Shown in pieces: positions 1-10,616 of a stretch of 64,000 bases of DNA. A program made the position numbers and the translations under genes. Source of the DNA: Paenibacillus maysiensis (lineage in GTDB: Bacteria; Bacillota; Bacilli; Paenibacillales; Paenibacillaceae); assembly GCF_000520815.1 (NCBI RefSeq), contig NZ_ASRY01000176.1, forward strand, positions 1-64,000, in the 5' to 3' direction. How positions within the stretch are numbered: the stretch's first letter is position 1; each line of letters opens with the position of its first letter. A model generated the notes under the pieces. That model was given only the letters and a program-made list of their open reading frames with translations, made no database searches and had not been told where the DNA came from.

Positions 1-180
1 TGAAACTGACGAGATAAAATATCTCTTTTACACTCCGATTTCATACAACCTTACGGCATGTACCGAAATCTTCGCGGTTGATTTTGCGAACAAAATCATT
101 TACTCACTCGTTGTTCAGTTTTCAAAGATCAAACATTTCTTTTTCGCTTCAGGGTTTCTTTCATCCCCTCAGCAACTTTT
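1..180 (-). other. rRNA operon 5' leader (partial, runs off left edge)
   Basis: Read on the minus strand, this stretch resembles the leader that precedes 16S rRNA in Bacillales. A boxA-like antitermination element (TTGATCTTTGAAAACTGAAC on the minus strand) lies at 111-132. It is followed by a structured AT-rich region that continues to the window edge. No 16S sequence is inside the window, so the rRNA gene itself is inferred. In Bacillus subtilis an rRNA operon also follows gyrA near the origin, which agrees with the position. No protein gene is visible here. Confidence 0.7.
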
Positions 181-182
181 AT

Positions 183-292
183 AGTATATCATGTATCTCT
201 CAGTCGTGTCAACACTTTTTTTTGAAAGTGTTTTTCGCTCTATTTGATAACACTTGAAGCGACAAGAAATAATATATCATACTTTTATTATA
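183..292 (-). promoter_or_regulatory. Tandem promoters of the rRNA operon (minus strand)
   Basis: On the minus strand, TTGACA (207-212) and TATACT (183-188) are separated by 18 bases, the strongest sigma-A promoter of this segment. Upstream are two further -10-like elements, TATAAT (287-292) and TATATT (271-276), each preceded by TG plus one base, as in extended -10 promoters. Tandem promoters directly in front of a boxA leader are typical of rRNA operons. Start sites are inferred. Confidence 0.7.
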
Positions 293-323
293 TCATGCAA
301 CTGTTTTTTCAAAAAAAACTTAC

Positions 324-1412
324 TTAAGTAACAATACACTCTATATATATCTCTCTTTGAAGCATTAAGTTAATGATTTCCCCGTTTACCTGCACCAACG
401 GACGAGTCGGATGGTCTCGATCGGCAAATATAATTTCCCCTATACGGTTATCATTGAGACGCACCTTGGTTCCATTATTGAATTGAGTGAGCTTTTGAAT
501 GAAAACCTGTACAACACCCGGGTCCAGCTTACCAAATGATTCTGATTTGATTTGCTCCAGTACCAGATATGGAGATTGCGCTGGTCGGTAGGTCTTCTCC
601 AATGTCATGGCGTGGAATACATCAGCCACTCCAACGATTTTAGCGTAAATATGGATTTGCTCCCCTTTGAGTCGCAACGGATATCCTGTACCATCCACTT
701 TCTCATGATGCTGAAGAGCTGCCAAACGCACCCCTTCATTAATGGCCTTCACATTTTTGAGTAACTGGTAGCCTAATGACGTGTGCTGGCGAATTTCTTC
801 CTGCTCCTCCCACGTTAATTTAGAGGGCTTGTACAGGATGGCCGGGTCCATTTTAGCATTACCAATATCATGGAGCAATCCAGCAAAAGCAACCTGCATC
901 CAGTCCTTTTGGGGCAAGCCAATCCATTGGGCAATAGAATACGAAGTCAGAGAGGTTAGTACCGCATTGTGAAAAATATAATCAACCTCAATCATGGCAC
1001 GCGGAGTACTTGTCATTACATTATAGCGCTGGATGTATACCAGTAAGGCTTCCAACTGGCCCCGCAACTCATATATGGATAGATTAGATACGAGTACCGA
1101 TTGGAATGCATTTTTTACGAGCATCACCATTTTGTCGTACTCTTCCTGGAATAAAACGGACTCATCCCGCTCCTCTAATGAAGGGAATTGCGCTTCAGGC
1201 GCTCCAGCTCGAGCAGTAGCATGATCTACACCAGCTTTTGCCGAACCATCAGGCCCTACTTCTACTTGCTGGATCAGGAACGCTTGTAAAATCTCCAAAT
1301 CACGCGGTAGCAGAATACGGCCCTTCGGAAGCAGCAAGCTGCCCATTTCAGTAAATACGTCGCTTTGCAATCTAAGTCCTGCTTTTAATTCGGATACGGG
1401 TACTGTTGTCAT
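324..1412 (-). CDS. HD-GYP domain protein, probable c-di-GMP phosphodiesterase
   Basis: A 362-residue cytosolic protein. The N-terminal ~150 residues resemble no domain I can name. The C-terminal half is an HD-GYP domain: HDIG near residues 181-184, an HT pair near 210, HHEKVDGTGYP near 235-244 and an AD pair near 263. These are the metal ligands and GYP signature of c-di-GMP phosphodiesterases. Two positions differ from the usual pattern: HDIGN instead of HDIGK, and ADVFHAMT where ADVFDA is common, so activity should not be assumed. I chose the ATG at 1412 because AGAGAGG lies just upstream; a start seven codons earlier has no such site. It sits between gyrA and the rRNA promoters. Confidence 0.85.
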   Translation of the reverse strand: MTTVPVSELKAGLRLQSDVFTEMGSLLLPKGRILLPRDLEILQAFLIQQVEVGPDGSAKAGVDHATARAGAPEAQFPSLEERDESVLFQEEYDKMVMLVKNAFQSVLVSNLSIYELRGQLEALLVYIQRYNVMTSTPRAMIEVDYIFHNAVLTSLTSYSIAQWIGLPQKDWMQVAFAGLLHDIGNAKMDPAILYKPSKLTWEEQEEIRQHTSLGYQLLKNVKAINEGVRLAALQHHEKVDGTGYPLRLKGEQIHIYAKIVGVADVFHAMTLEKTYRPAQSPYLVLEQIKSESFGKLDPGVVQVFIQKLTQFNNGTKVRLNDNRIGEIIFADRDHPTRPLVQVNGEIINLMLQREIYIECIVT

Positions 1413-1546
1413 GGTCAACCTCTCTGTTCTCATAACAGCAGCTCCAGCTGCCAGTTTTTATTATGTCATTATATTACTTGAACCTGCTCCTGTACATTCA
1501 TTTTATATGATTTGCAGCATACTTACTGTATTCATCTGTCGGCAAT

Positions 1547-1583
1547 AGAAAAAGACTCCCTGACCCAATGGCCAAGGAGTCTT
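1547..1583 (-). terminator. Rho-independent terminator after gyrA
   Basis: On the minus strand AAGACTCC and GGAGTCTT (1552-1559 and 1576-1583) form a stem with a 16-base loop, followed by a short T-run. It lies 46 bases past the gyrA stop codon. Confidence 0.8.
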
Positions 1584-1628
1584 CCCCGTCATTTAAAAAC
1601 CAATACCACTGTTTATTTTGGTGGATTG

Positions 1629-4205
1629 TTATTTGTCTTCAGAAGGCTCAGAATCGTTACCTTCTGCATTTTCTACATCCGTGCCAAGAGCTGAATTAGC
1701 TGGTGAATGAGATTCACCCTCACCGATTTCTTGGTTAGCATCCTGCTCCTCGAGCAGTTCACCGAGCAATTCATCCTGCTCCTCATTCTTGTTTGCACGA
1801 CATACAGTAGCAACTGAATCATCTTCGCGGATGTTGATCAACCTTACCCCTTGTGTATTCCGACCCATCGTGGAAATTTCCTCCATGCTGGTCCGAATCA
1901 AGGTTCCGCTGGCTGTAATGATCATCAGATCCTCTTCGGTTTTTACAACCTTGAGGCCGACAACCGGGCCATTTTTATCTGTGACGTTAATCGTCTTGAT
2001 ACCCTTACCTCCACGGCTTTGGATACGGTAATCCACTACAGGAGTACGTTTACCATAGCCTTTGGCCGTTACGATCAGGATATCCAGGCTGGTATCAACA
2101 ATATCCATGCCTATTACAGCATCACTCTTATCAAGAGTAATACCTTTAACCCCGGTAGCACTACGGCCCATGGAGCGTACATCGCTCTCAGGAAAGCGAA
2201 TCGACATGCCTTGCGCCGTACCAATGATCATTTCTTGCTGTCCATCGGTCAGCTTCACTTCGATCAGGGCATCATCTTCACGCAAGTTGATAGCGATCAG
2301 ACCACCCTTGCGGATATTAGCATAGTTATCAAGCGGTGTTTTCTTGATAATCCCTTGCTGAGTAGCAAAGAACAGATAGCTGTCCTCTACAAATTCCTCA
2401 ATTGGAATGACCGCATTGATCGACTCGCCCTGCTCAATCTGAATCAGGTTAATGATCGGTGTCCCACGGGCTGTCCGGCTTAGATCAGGAATCTCGTAAG
2501 CCTTAATCCGATATACCTTACCCTTGTCGGTGAAGAATAACAAATGATGATGTGAATTCGTAATGAATAGATGCTCTACGAAATCCTCATCCTTGGTGTC
2601 CATCCCCACTACACCACGACCGCCGCGTTTTTGACTACGATAAGTAGTCACGGGAAGACGTTTAATATATCCAGTATGGGTTACAGTAATGATAACATCC
2701 TCACGCGGAATAAGATCCTCATCCAGAATGCTCTCTTCACCCACTGTGATTTCAGTACGGCGCTCATCTGCAAAACGTCCTCTGAGCTCATTAAGCTCAT
2801 CGCTGATAATGCTGAGTACTAGATGTTCGTTGGCCAAAATTTCACGGTATTCCGCAATTTTTTGCAGCAACTCATTATATTCGTTCTCAATCTTCTCACG
2901 TTCCAAGCCGGTCAGGCGTTGCAGACGCATATCAAGAATCGCCTGAGCCTGTTCCAGAGACAGCGAGAAGCGCTCAATTAATCCTTCGCGTGCCGCTTCG
3001 GCAGTTTGGGAGGAACGAATCAGTGAAATAACCTCATCCAGATGATCGAGGGCAATACGCAAGCCTTCCAGAATATGTGCTCTGGCCTCAGCCTTTTTCA
3101 GATCAAATTCTGTACGACGACGAATAACTTCAACCTGATGCTTGAGATAATGATACAGAACATCTTTCAGGTTCAGAATCTTCGGCTCGTTATTTACAAT
3201 CGCGAGCATATTGATGCCGAAAGTGGACTGCATTGCCGTATGCTTGAACAAATTGTTCAAAACAACGTTCGGGTTCACATCCCTGCGCAACTCGATAACG
3301 ACACGCATACCCGTACGGTCCGATTCATCCCGCAGATCGGTAATGCCTTCAATACGCTTCTCGCGTACTAATTCAGCAATCTTTTCGACCAGACGAGCCT
3401 TATTGACTTGGTAAGGCAACTCATGCACGATAATCCGTGCTTTATTGCCAATCTCTTCTATGGTAGTCTTGGCACGCATGGTCACAGATCCGCGACCAGT
3501 CTGGTACGCCTGACGAATGCCAGACCGCCCTAAGATATAACCTGCTGTGGGGAAATCGGGCCCTTGAATATAATCCATCAGTTCCATTGGCGTAATGTCA
3601 GGGTTTTCGATTAGTGCTTGTACACCATCGATAACCTCTCCCAAGTTATGGGGAGGAATATTGGTTGCCATTCCGACTGCAATCCCGCCGACACCGTTCA
3701 CCAGCAGATTAGGATAACGTGCAGGCAACACGACTGGCTCGCTCTCTTCGCCATCGTAGTTTGGCATGAAATCAACGGTCTCTTTGTTCAAATCACGCAG
3801 CATTTCCATTGCAATCTTCGATAATCGTGCTTCGGTATAACGCATCGCAGCCGCCATATCTCCATCAACGGAACCAAAATTACCGTGTCCATCCACCAGC
3901 ATATAACGCAAGGAAAAATCCTGCGCCATCCGAACCATCGTATCGTATACGGCCGTATCACCATGTGGGTGATATTTACCGATAACTTCACCGACGATTC
4001 TTGCTGATTTTTTGTAAGGCTTGTCTGGCGACATGCCCAGTTCGGACATCGCGTACAAAATACGACGGTGTACCGGCTTCAGTCCGTCCCGCACATCAGG
4101 CAAGGCACGGCTGACAATAATACTCATGGCATAATCCATAAAGGATTCGCGCATTTCCACTCCGATATCCCTATTGATGATTTGCGAGTTATTTTGATCC
4201 GCCAT
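1629..4205 (-). CDS. gyrA: DNA gyrase subunit A
   Basis: An 858-residue protein, the breakage-reunion subunit of DNA gyrase (A2B2), which introduces negative supercoils. The winged-helix/tower part carries [11 protein letters not shown] around residues 79-89 and the catalytic tyrosine in RYTEAR at about Y123. The C-terminal beta-pinwheel contains repeated GGRG/GGKG-type blades and a GyrA-box-like QKRGGRG. The quinolone-pocket position equal to E. coli Ser83 is Thr84 here, a residue found naturally in some wild-type gyrases. After the pinwheel the protein ends in a ~55-residue tail rich in Glu, Asp and Asn, which makes it longer than many Firmicute GyrA proteins. Downstream of gyrB but separated from it by a plus-strand gene. 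Confidence 0.98.
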   Translation of the reverse strand: MADQNNSQIINRDIGVEMRESFMDYAMSIIVSRALPDVRDGLKPVHRRILYAMSELGMSPDKPYKKSARIVGEVIGKYHPHGDTAVYDTMVRMAQDFSLRYMLVDGHGNFGSVDGDMAAAMRYTEARLSKIAMEMLRDLNKETVDFMPNYDGEESEPVVLPARYPNLLVNGVGGIAVGMATNIPPHNLGEVIDGVQALIENPDITPMELMDYIQGPDFPTAGYILGRSGIRQAYQTGRGSVTMRAKTTIEEIGNKARIIVHELPYQVNKARLVEKIAELVREKRIEGITDLRDESDRTGMRVVIELRRDVNPNVVLNNLFKHTAMQSTFGINMLAIVNNEPKILNLKDVLYHYLKHQVEVIRRRTEFDLKKAEARAHILEGLRIALDHLDEVISLIRSSQTAEAAREGLIERFSLSLEQAQAILDMRLQRLTGLEREKIENEYNELLQKIAEYREILANEHLVLSIISDELNELRGRFADERRTEITVGEESILDEDLIPREDVIITVTHTGYIKRLPVTTYRSQKRGGRGVVGMDTKDEDFVEHLFITNSHHHLLFFTDKGKVYRIKAYEIPDLSRTARGTPIINLIQIEQGESINAVIPIEEFVEDSYLFFATQQGIIKKTPLDNYANIRKGGLIAINLREDDALIEVKLTDGQQEMIIGTAQGMSIRFPESDVRSMGRSATGVKGITLDKSDAVIGMDIVDTSLDILIVTAKGYGKRTPVVDYRIQSRGGKGIKTINVTDKNGPVVGLKVVKTEEDLMIITASGTLIRTSMEEISTMGRNTQGVRLINIREDDSVATVCRANKNEEQDELLGELLEEQDANQEIGEGESHSPANSALGTDVENAEGNDSEPSEDK

Positions 4206-4672
4206 GCTGGTCCTCCTTCTCGTCCTTCATTCATTACTCTCTATGTGAAAAGCCTAACAAGATACTGCCTATATACTCCGCTCTGTAAGCAGGATTTTGG
4301 CTGAAATCCTCATCTGTATAATTATATTACTTTCACAAAAAGAGCACAATTAAACGCATCTGTCCGCTTTACAGCGTAAATCTCTCAGAGATTGCCCTTC
4401 TGTGAGCAGCAGAATGACCCAGGCATCTTACGGTCACAGGTCCTGATCATGACAAATTCCCCCGAACTGGGGATTAGCCCCCACCCTAAAGGCCTTTTCC
4501 ACATACAATACGTATACGGTCAGGGCTAACTGAGCACAATTCCGAAAAAACGCCGTATTCCTCTATTATATCATTGTTTTACGCACTTGTCCTTTAGTTT
4601 CCCTTGTTTTGTTAAGCGTTTTGAATTCCATGGAACATGACTTACATTTTCAAAAGAAAGGGATGAGAATAC
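4206..4672. other. Divergent spacer between gyrA and the ATP-grasp gene
   Basis: 467 bases without a supported gene. On the minus strand TATAAT (preceded by TAA) near 4320-4325 with a weak TTG -35 seventeen bases further upstream could serve gyrA. An inverted repeat AATCTCTCAGAGATT is at 4379-4393, and a CCCC/GGGG hairpin is near 4462-4475. I recognise no riboswitch. Confidence 0.4.
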
Positions 4673-5500
4673 TTGTCTATTCAACGAGTATCCAGTAAGT
4701 GGACCAAAACAAATATCATTCTCCCCAATCCGATGTTGTCCGCTTATGTACCGGAAACACGTTTGTATGCAATGGAGCACTTGAATGAAATGTTGGCAAT
4801 GTACGGAACCGTCTATATTAAGCCGGATAACGGTACTTATGGGAAAGGGGTTATGCGTGCAGAGAGACTCACTGAACCGCTTCCACCGACTGAAGAAGGA
4901 ATCATCGGGGAGAGGACGTGGTACATCCTTCGTTATGAGGTAGAGACCCACACCTTCGAAAACCTGGAGGACCTGCATAATGCAGTTTCTAACCGCATAC
5001 GGAAGCGCCCTTATCTAATTCAACGAGGAATTCCCCTTCTTCATCATGATGCGTGTCCCTTTGATCTACGGGTATTAACACAGATGAACTTGAGGAAGCA
5101 CTGGGAGACGACGCTTATCATAGGACGCGTAGCTGCTCCTGACAAAGTCGTCACCAATCACCACAGCGGGGGCTCAGTGCGCTTTTACAATGAATTGTTA
5201 GCTCCGTATCTGGATGTAAAGGAAGCGGTACGGCTGGAGCAAAAATTATCAAAAATGGGCGAGCGGGTAGCTTGGCAGCTGCAAAAAAGATATCCCCGTT
5301 TGAGGGAAATTGGATTGGATATAGGACTGGATCAGCAAATCTATCCGTGGATTTTGGAGGTGAATACGAGACCAGCGATTAAAGTGTTCTCTTCCCTGCC
5401 CAACAAAAGCCTATATCATAAAATATTCAGATATGCTGTAGGCTACGGCCGTTACACAGCATCCACGGGTAAGCCTGCACGCGCTAAGAAAAAGGCGTAA
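4673..5500 (+). CDS. YheC/YheD-family ATP-grasp protein (spore-coat associated family)
   Basis: A 275-residue protein with ATP-grasp features: YIKPDNGTYGKGV near residues 48-60 (nucleotide-binding loop), PYLIQRGIPL near 115-125, the DLRVL strand near 133-137 and the metal-binding end EVNTRPAIKVF near 238-248. The YheC/YheD family is linked in Bacillus to the endospore coat; its substrate is unknown. Shorter than the ~360-450-residue family members, as it lacks the N-terminal extension. The start is a TTG at 4673 with AAAGGGATGAG upstream; no ATG fits. Odd placement: it is the only plus-strand gene within the otherwise minus-strand gyr-dnaA block, between gyrA and gyrB. Confidence 0.8.
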   Translation: MSIQRVSSKWTKTNIILPNPMLSAYVPETRLYAMEHLNEMLAMYGTVYIKPDNGTYGKGVMRAERLTEPLPPTEEGIIGERTWYILRYEVETHTFENLEDLHNAVSNRIRKRPYLIQRGIPLLHHDACPFDLRVLTQMNLRKHWETTLIIGRVAAPDKVVTNHHSGGSVRFYNELLAPYLDVKEAVRLEQKLSKMGERVAWQLQKRYPRLREIGLDIGLDQQIYPWILEVNTRPAIKVFSSLPNKSLYHKIFRYAVGYGRYTASTGKPARAKKKA

Positions 5501-5546
5501 GCTTTGATATTAAATATTCAAATTCTCCCCGACGGGTTAATGACAA

Positions 5547-5576
5547 GAAAAGGGACGCTCAATCTGAGCGCCCCTT
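5547..5576 (-). terminator. Terminator of the gyrB transcription unit
   Basis: On the minus strand, a stem with CGCTCA/TGAGCG at its core and flanking G/C pairs is followed by TTTTCTT. It lies between the convergent ends of gyrB and the ATP-grasp gene and could serve both, though the T-run is better on the gyrB side. Confidence 0.65.
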
Positions 5577-5643
5577 GGTAAATTCTCTCAAAATCCATCA
5601 ATGCAAGCAGTTAATACAACCGCCCATGATGGAATAATGCAAA

Positions 5644-7563
<1,920 letters not shown>

Positions 7564-7584
7564 CTACTTCTATAGATTCTATGG

Positions 7585-7836
7585 TTAAGCATTGGCAACA
7601 AACTGGTTTGCCCGCTTTTTGAGAGTTGTTGAGGAGATGGGGGAATAATACACCGTATTTTGAGTCACCACGATGGACTTGGCTTCCTCTTCACCAATCA
7701 TCTCGACATGCTTTTGCTGTTGGGCGTGGTTCACGTACTGCTTGGAGATTTTAGAGGATTTTTTAATCGAGATATCGAAAATAGCCACAAGCTCTGACGA
7801 GCGGATGATTTTTTCTCCACCCAGATGAATATACAT
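7585..7836 (-). CDS. remB: RemB/YaaB-like extracellular matrix regulator (DUF370)
   Basis: An 83-residue protein beginning MYIHLGGEKIIRSSELVAIF and ending with PISSTTLKKRAN, the conserved pattern of the YaaB/RemB family. In B. subtilis RemB acts with RemA as a positive regulator of biofilm matrix genes; the biochemistry of RemB is poorly defined. Position between recF and gyrB is the conserved one. I start at the ATG at 7836 because family members start MYIHLG. The AAGGAG site is about 12 bases upstream, longer than ideal, and a GTG three codons earlier lies too close to it. Confidence 0.88.
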   Translation of the reverse strand: MYIHLGGEKIIRSSELVAIFDISIKKSSKISKQYVNHAQQQKHVEMIGEEEAKSIVVTQNTVYYSPISSTTLKKRANQFVANA

Positions 7837-7852
7837 AGCAGTCACTCACTCC

Positions 7853-8968
7853 TTAGTGTTCCACATGCCCGTCGTGGACGTGATAAATGCTGGCATCCTT
7901 GAGTCGTTCTGCATTCAAGGTCTCAATGCCGGTTGCCGTGATAAAGGTTTGCACCTTGCTCTGGAAGGTCTCGATCAGTTGGGTCTGACGGTAGGGGTCC
8001 AGCTCGGATAGAACATCATCCAGAAGCAGGACAGGATATTCACCAATTTCCTCATGGATTAATTCAATTTCAGCCAGCTTCAAGGACAGGGCCGTCGTCC
8101 GCTGCTGCCCCTGAGAGCCATACGTATGCACTTCCCTGCCGTTAATGGCAAAGGCCAAATCATCACGATGGGGCCCCGCCAAAGTCATACCACGGCGGAT
8201 TTCCTGTTCCCTCATTTGGGATAACTTTATCATAAATCGCTCCAATAAGACAGCTTCATCTTCTTCCTCCGGCTCACTGAAGGAGGGAACATAAGTTAAT
8301 TTTAACTCTTCAGTACCTCCCGCGATCCCTTCATGAATGGCCTGAGCCCACTTTTGCAGCTTTGTTATAAATTGTTTCCGCTTTTTAACAATTTTAACAC
8401 CGTGCTCAACAAGTTGCTCATTCCATACCTCCAGCATGAGCTGTACGGAAGCCATATCTTTGCCCCATGCTTGCTTGAGCAGGTTGTTACGCTGGACCAG
8501 CACTTTCTGGTATTGCTGCAAATGGTACAGATATCCCGGAGCAACCTGTCCAATTTCCATGTCAAGAAACCGGCGGCGTACCCCCGGTGTTCCCTTGACG
8601 ATCTCCAAATCCTCAGGTGCAAACATAACGACATTCAGCGAACCAATAAAATCGCTCAGCTTTCGCTGCTCCAGGCCGTTGATCTTTGCTTTTTTCCCTT
8701 GTGTGGATAACGACAGATCCAGCCTGATTTTCCCGTATTTTTTATCCACATCCGCAGCCAGATGAGTGGAGGTAGCCCCGAAAGAGATTAACTCCTTGTC
8801 GCGCGACGTCCGGTGGCTTTTGGTCAAAGCCAGGACAAAAATCGCCTCTACCAGGTTCGTTTTGCCCTGCGCATTTTGTCCGATCAGCAAATTAACGGGC
8901 CCAAATTCATTCAGCTCCAGCTGTTCATAGTTCCGGTATTGCTGCAAAACAATATTGTTCACAAACAC
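7853..8968 (-). CDS. recF: DNA replication/repair protein RecF
   Basis: A 371-residue SMC-like ATPase that loads RecA with RecO/RecR at gapped DNA. Walker A GQNAQGKTNLVEA near residues 30-42, a signature motif GSQGQQRTTALSLKLAE near 287-303 and Walker B PVLLLDDVLSELD near 312-324 are all intact. Length is normal. Lies between yaaA and remB, in the canonical dnaA-dnaN-yaaA-recF-remB-gyrB order, and is probably co-transcribed with them. Confidence 0.97.
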   Translation of the reverse strand: MFVNNIVLQQYRNYEQLELNEFGPVNLLIGQNAQGKTNLVEAIFVLALTKSHRTSRDKELISFGATSTHLAADVDKKYGKIRLDLSLSTQGKKAKINGLEQRKLSDFIGSLNVVMFAPEDLEIVKGTPGVRRRFLDMEIGQVAPGYLYHLQQYQKVLVQRNNLLKQAWGKDMASVQLMLEVWNEQLVEHGVKIVKKRKQFITKLQKWAQAIHEGIAGGTEELKLTYVPSFSEPEEEDEAVLLERFMIKLSQMREQEIRRGMTLAGPHRDDLAFAINGREVHTYGSQGQQRTTALSLKLAEIELIHEEIGEYPVLLLDDVLSELDPYRQTQLIETFQSKVQTFITATGIETLNAERLKDASIYHVHDGHVEH

Positions 8969-9022
8969 ATAGGGTCCCCCTTGTTACTCCGCACCTAAAA
9001 GGAGTCCTTGCCAACCAGGCGA

Positions 9023-9241
9023 TCATGCTCCTGCCGTGATCTCGAAACTTCCGTTGTCCTCTACTTCTACGATATCGCCCGGGTACAGTTTTCTTCCGCG
9101 TCGTTCTTCCTGCTCACCGTTGACACGAACTTGTCCCTCCTGCAACAGAGCTTTGGCCATTCCTCCTGTAGAAACACAATCGGCTAATTTTAAAAATTGA
9201 TCGAGCTTGATGTATTCGGTCTGTATAGATATCCGTTTCAA
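9023..9241 (-). CDS. yaaA: S4-domain RNA-binding protein YaaA
   Basis: A 72-residue protein made almost entirely of one S4 RNA-binding domain: LDQFLKLADCVSTGGMAKALLQEGQVRVNGE followed in the fold by GRKLYPGDIVEV. The family is found between dnaN and recF across Bacilli. It is thought to bind ribosomal RNA or the large subunit, but its precise role is not settled. The start is a TTG with AAAGGATGA about ten bases upstream. No ATG is available in this frame. Confidence 0.92.
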   Translation of the reverse strand: MKRISIQTEYIKLDQFLKLADCVSTGGMAKALLQEGQVRVNGEQEERRGRKLYPGDIVEVEDNGSFEITAGA

Positions 9242-9287
9242 GGCTTATTCATCCTTTCGCTTGTTTTCGGGTGGGTAACGCTAGACG

Positions 9288-10430
9288 TTAGTTGGTGGTG
9301 CGATATGGCAGGATGATATACAGCGCATTGCTGGAGTCCGCCGGTTTTAAAATGATCGGGCTCATAATGCCGGTAAAAGCAATCGTCAGCTGCTCGCTGT
9401 CAATCACCTTCAGCACATCAAGCATATATTTCGAGTTGAACGAGATTTTGAGCGGCTCTCCCTCAAATTTGGAGACTGTGACTTCCTCACGCACTTTACC
9501 CAGCTCGGAGGAGCTGGAGGAAATCTCCAGGCCACCGTTTTCCAGCGACTGCATTTTTACAATATTTGTTTTTTCCTCACGAGACAGCAAATAAGCACGG
9601 TCGATGGATTCGCTCAAACTTTTTGTATCCACAATCAGTTCTGTTTTGTAGGAGGTTGGAATAATTCTAGAAGTATCCGGATACGTTCCGTCCAAAATGC
9701 GGGAATAAAACAGAACCCGGTCAATTTTGAATAGTACCTGGTTGTCTGCTACGACGATATCCACAAGCATATTTTGATCCGGAATAATTTTGCTCAGTTC
9801 GTTCAACGTTTTACCTGCAATGACAACATTGCTGAAGCGCAAGCCTTCGGACGTTTCCAAACGGGCGCTGCGGGTGGCGAGGCGGTGGCGGTCCGTTGCT
9901 ACAAATTTTAATTCGCCCTCAGCCAAATTCCACAATACCCCTGTCAAAATAGGTGTCGTTTCGTGAGTGGAAATGGAGAAAACCGTCTGTTTGATCATGT
10001 TTTTGAGCAAATCTCCTGGTACAGAGATAACCTGATTTTCTTCAATGCTTGGAAGCACCGGGAATTCCTCAGGGTCCAGACCCACAATCTGAATTTCGGT
10101 TGCACCGGATGAGATGAAGGTTTGGAAATGGTCTTTTACCTCCATGCGGATCTCCTGAGACGGCAGCTTCTTGATAATTTCGACGAAGAACTTGGCTGGC
10201 AGTACAACACTTCCTGGTTGTTCGACCTGAACGACGGTTTGGTCACCATCCTCCATCGGAATAAAGGATTGAATGGAGATGTCAGTATCGCTGGCAGTCA
10301 AGGTTACTCCCTGATGATTCACATCCAGCTTAATACCGCTCAAAATTGGAATCGTGGTCCGGCTTGATATGGCCTTGGATACATGTTGTATAGCCTCGTT
10401 CAATACGTTTTTCAAAATGCTGATCTTCAT
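9288..10430 (-). CDS. dnaN: DNA polymerase III beta subunit (sliding clamp)
   Basis: A 380-residue clamp that holds the replicative polymerase on DNA. The three-fold repeated clamp architecture is visible, beginning MKISILKNVLNEAIQHVSKAI and ending in the conserved SNALYIILPYRTTN region that forms part of the partner-binding pocket. Normal length. GAGGAACTT precedes the ATG. Separated from dnaA by 186 bases that hold the likely origin-unwinding site. Confidence 0.98.
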   Translation of the reverse strand: MKISILKNVLNEAIQHVSKAISSRTTIPILSGIKLDVNHQGVTLTASDTDISIQSFIPMEDGDQTVVQVEQPGSVVLPAKFFVEIIKKLPSQEIRMEVKDHFQTFISSGATEIQIVGLDPEEFPVLPSIEENQVISVPGDLLKNMIKQTVFSISTHETTPILTGVLWNLAEGELKFVATDRHRLATRSARLETSEGLRFSNVVIAGKTLNELSKIIPDQNMLVDIVVADNQVLFKIDRVLFYSRILDGTYPDTSRIIPTSYKTELIVDTKSLSESIDRAYLLSREEKTNIVKMQSLENGGLEISSSSSELGKVREEVTVSKFEGEPLKISFNSKYMLDVLKVIDSEQLTIAFTGIMSPIILKPADSSNALYIILPYRTTN

Positions 10431-10478
10431 AAGTTCCTCCTACGGGTTTTAATCCTTCAAGCACGCGTTGACGCGGGC

Positions 10479-10547
10479 CTTATTTAGGTGATGTATATCT
10501 TTAAAATCTATTAGTAATAGTAATAGGCGCACTGAATATGTGGATAA
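10479..10547 (-). other. Origin unwinding site (DnaA box, GC block, DnaA-trio, AT-rich DUE)
   Basis: Read on the minus strand: perfect DnaA box TTATCCACA (10539-10547), a degenerate second box TATTCAGTG (10530-10538), the GC block CGCC (10526-10529), then TAT TAC TAT TAC TAA TAG (10508-10525) and AT-rich DNA towards 10479. The order and spacing equal the B. subtilis basal unwinding element in the dnaA-dnaN spacer, where trinucleotides read 3'-GAT/AAT on the strand bound by DnaA. The function here is inferred from that match. Confidence 0.8.
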
Positions 10548-10571
10548 GTCGGTGTAAGCCTAATAAAATCA

Positions 10572-10606
10572 AGCCTATACACATGTGTATAAGTTGTGTA
10601 TAGGCT
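10572..10606. repeat. 12-bp inverted repeat carrying DnaA-box-like sequences
   Basis: AGCCTATACACA (10572-10583) and TGTGTATAGGCT (10595-10606) are exact complements with an 11-base loop. The arms contain CTATACACA, and the loop side adds TTATACACA on the opposite strand (10584-10592), so three one- or two-mismatch DnaA boxes are packed in a potential cruciform. On the minus strand it begins 11 bases after the dnaA stop codon, so it may also act as a weak terminator. Confidence 0.75.
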
Positions 10607-10616
10607 CTGAACTTGT

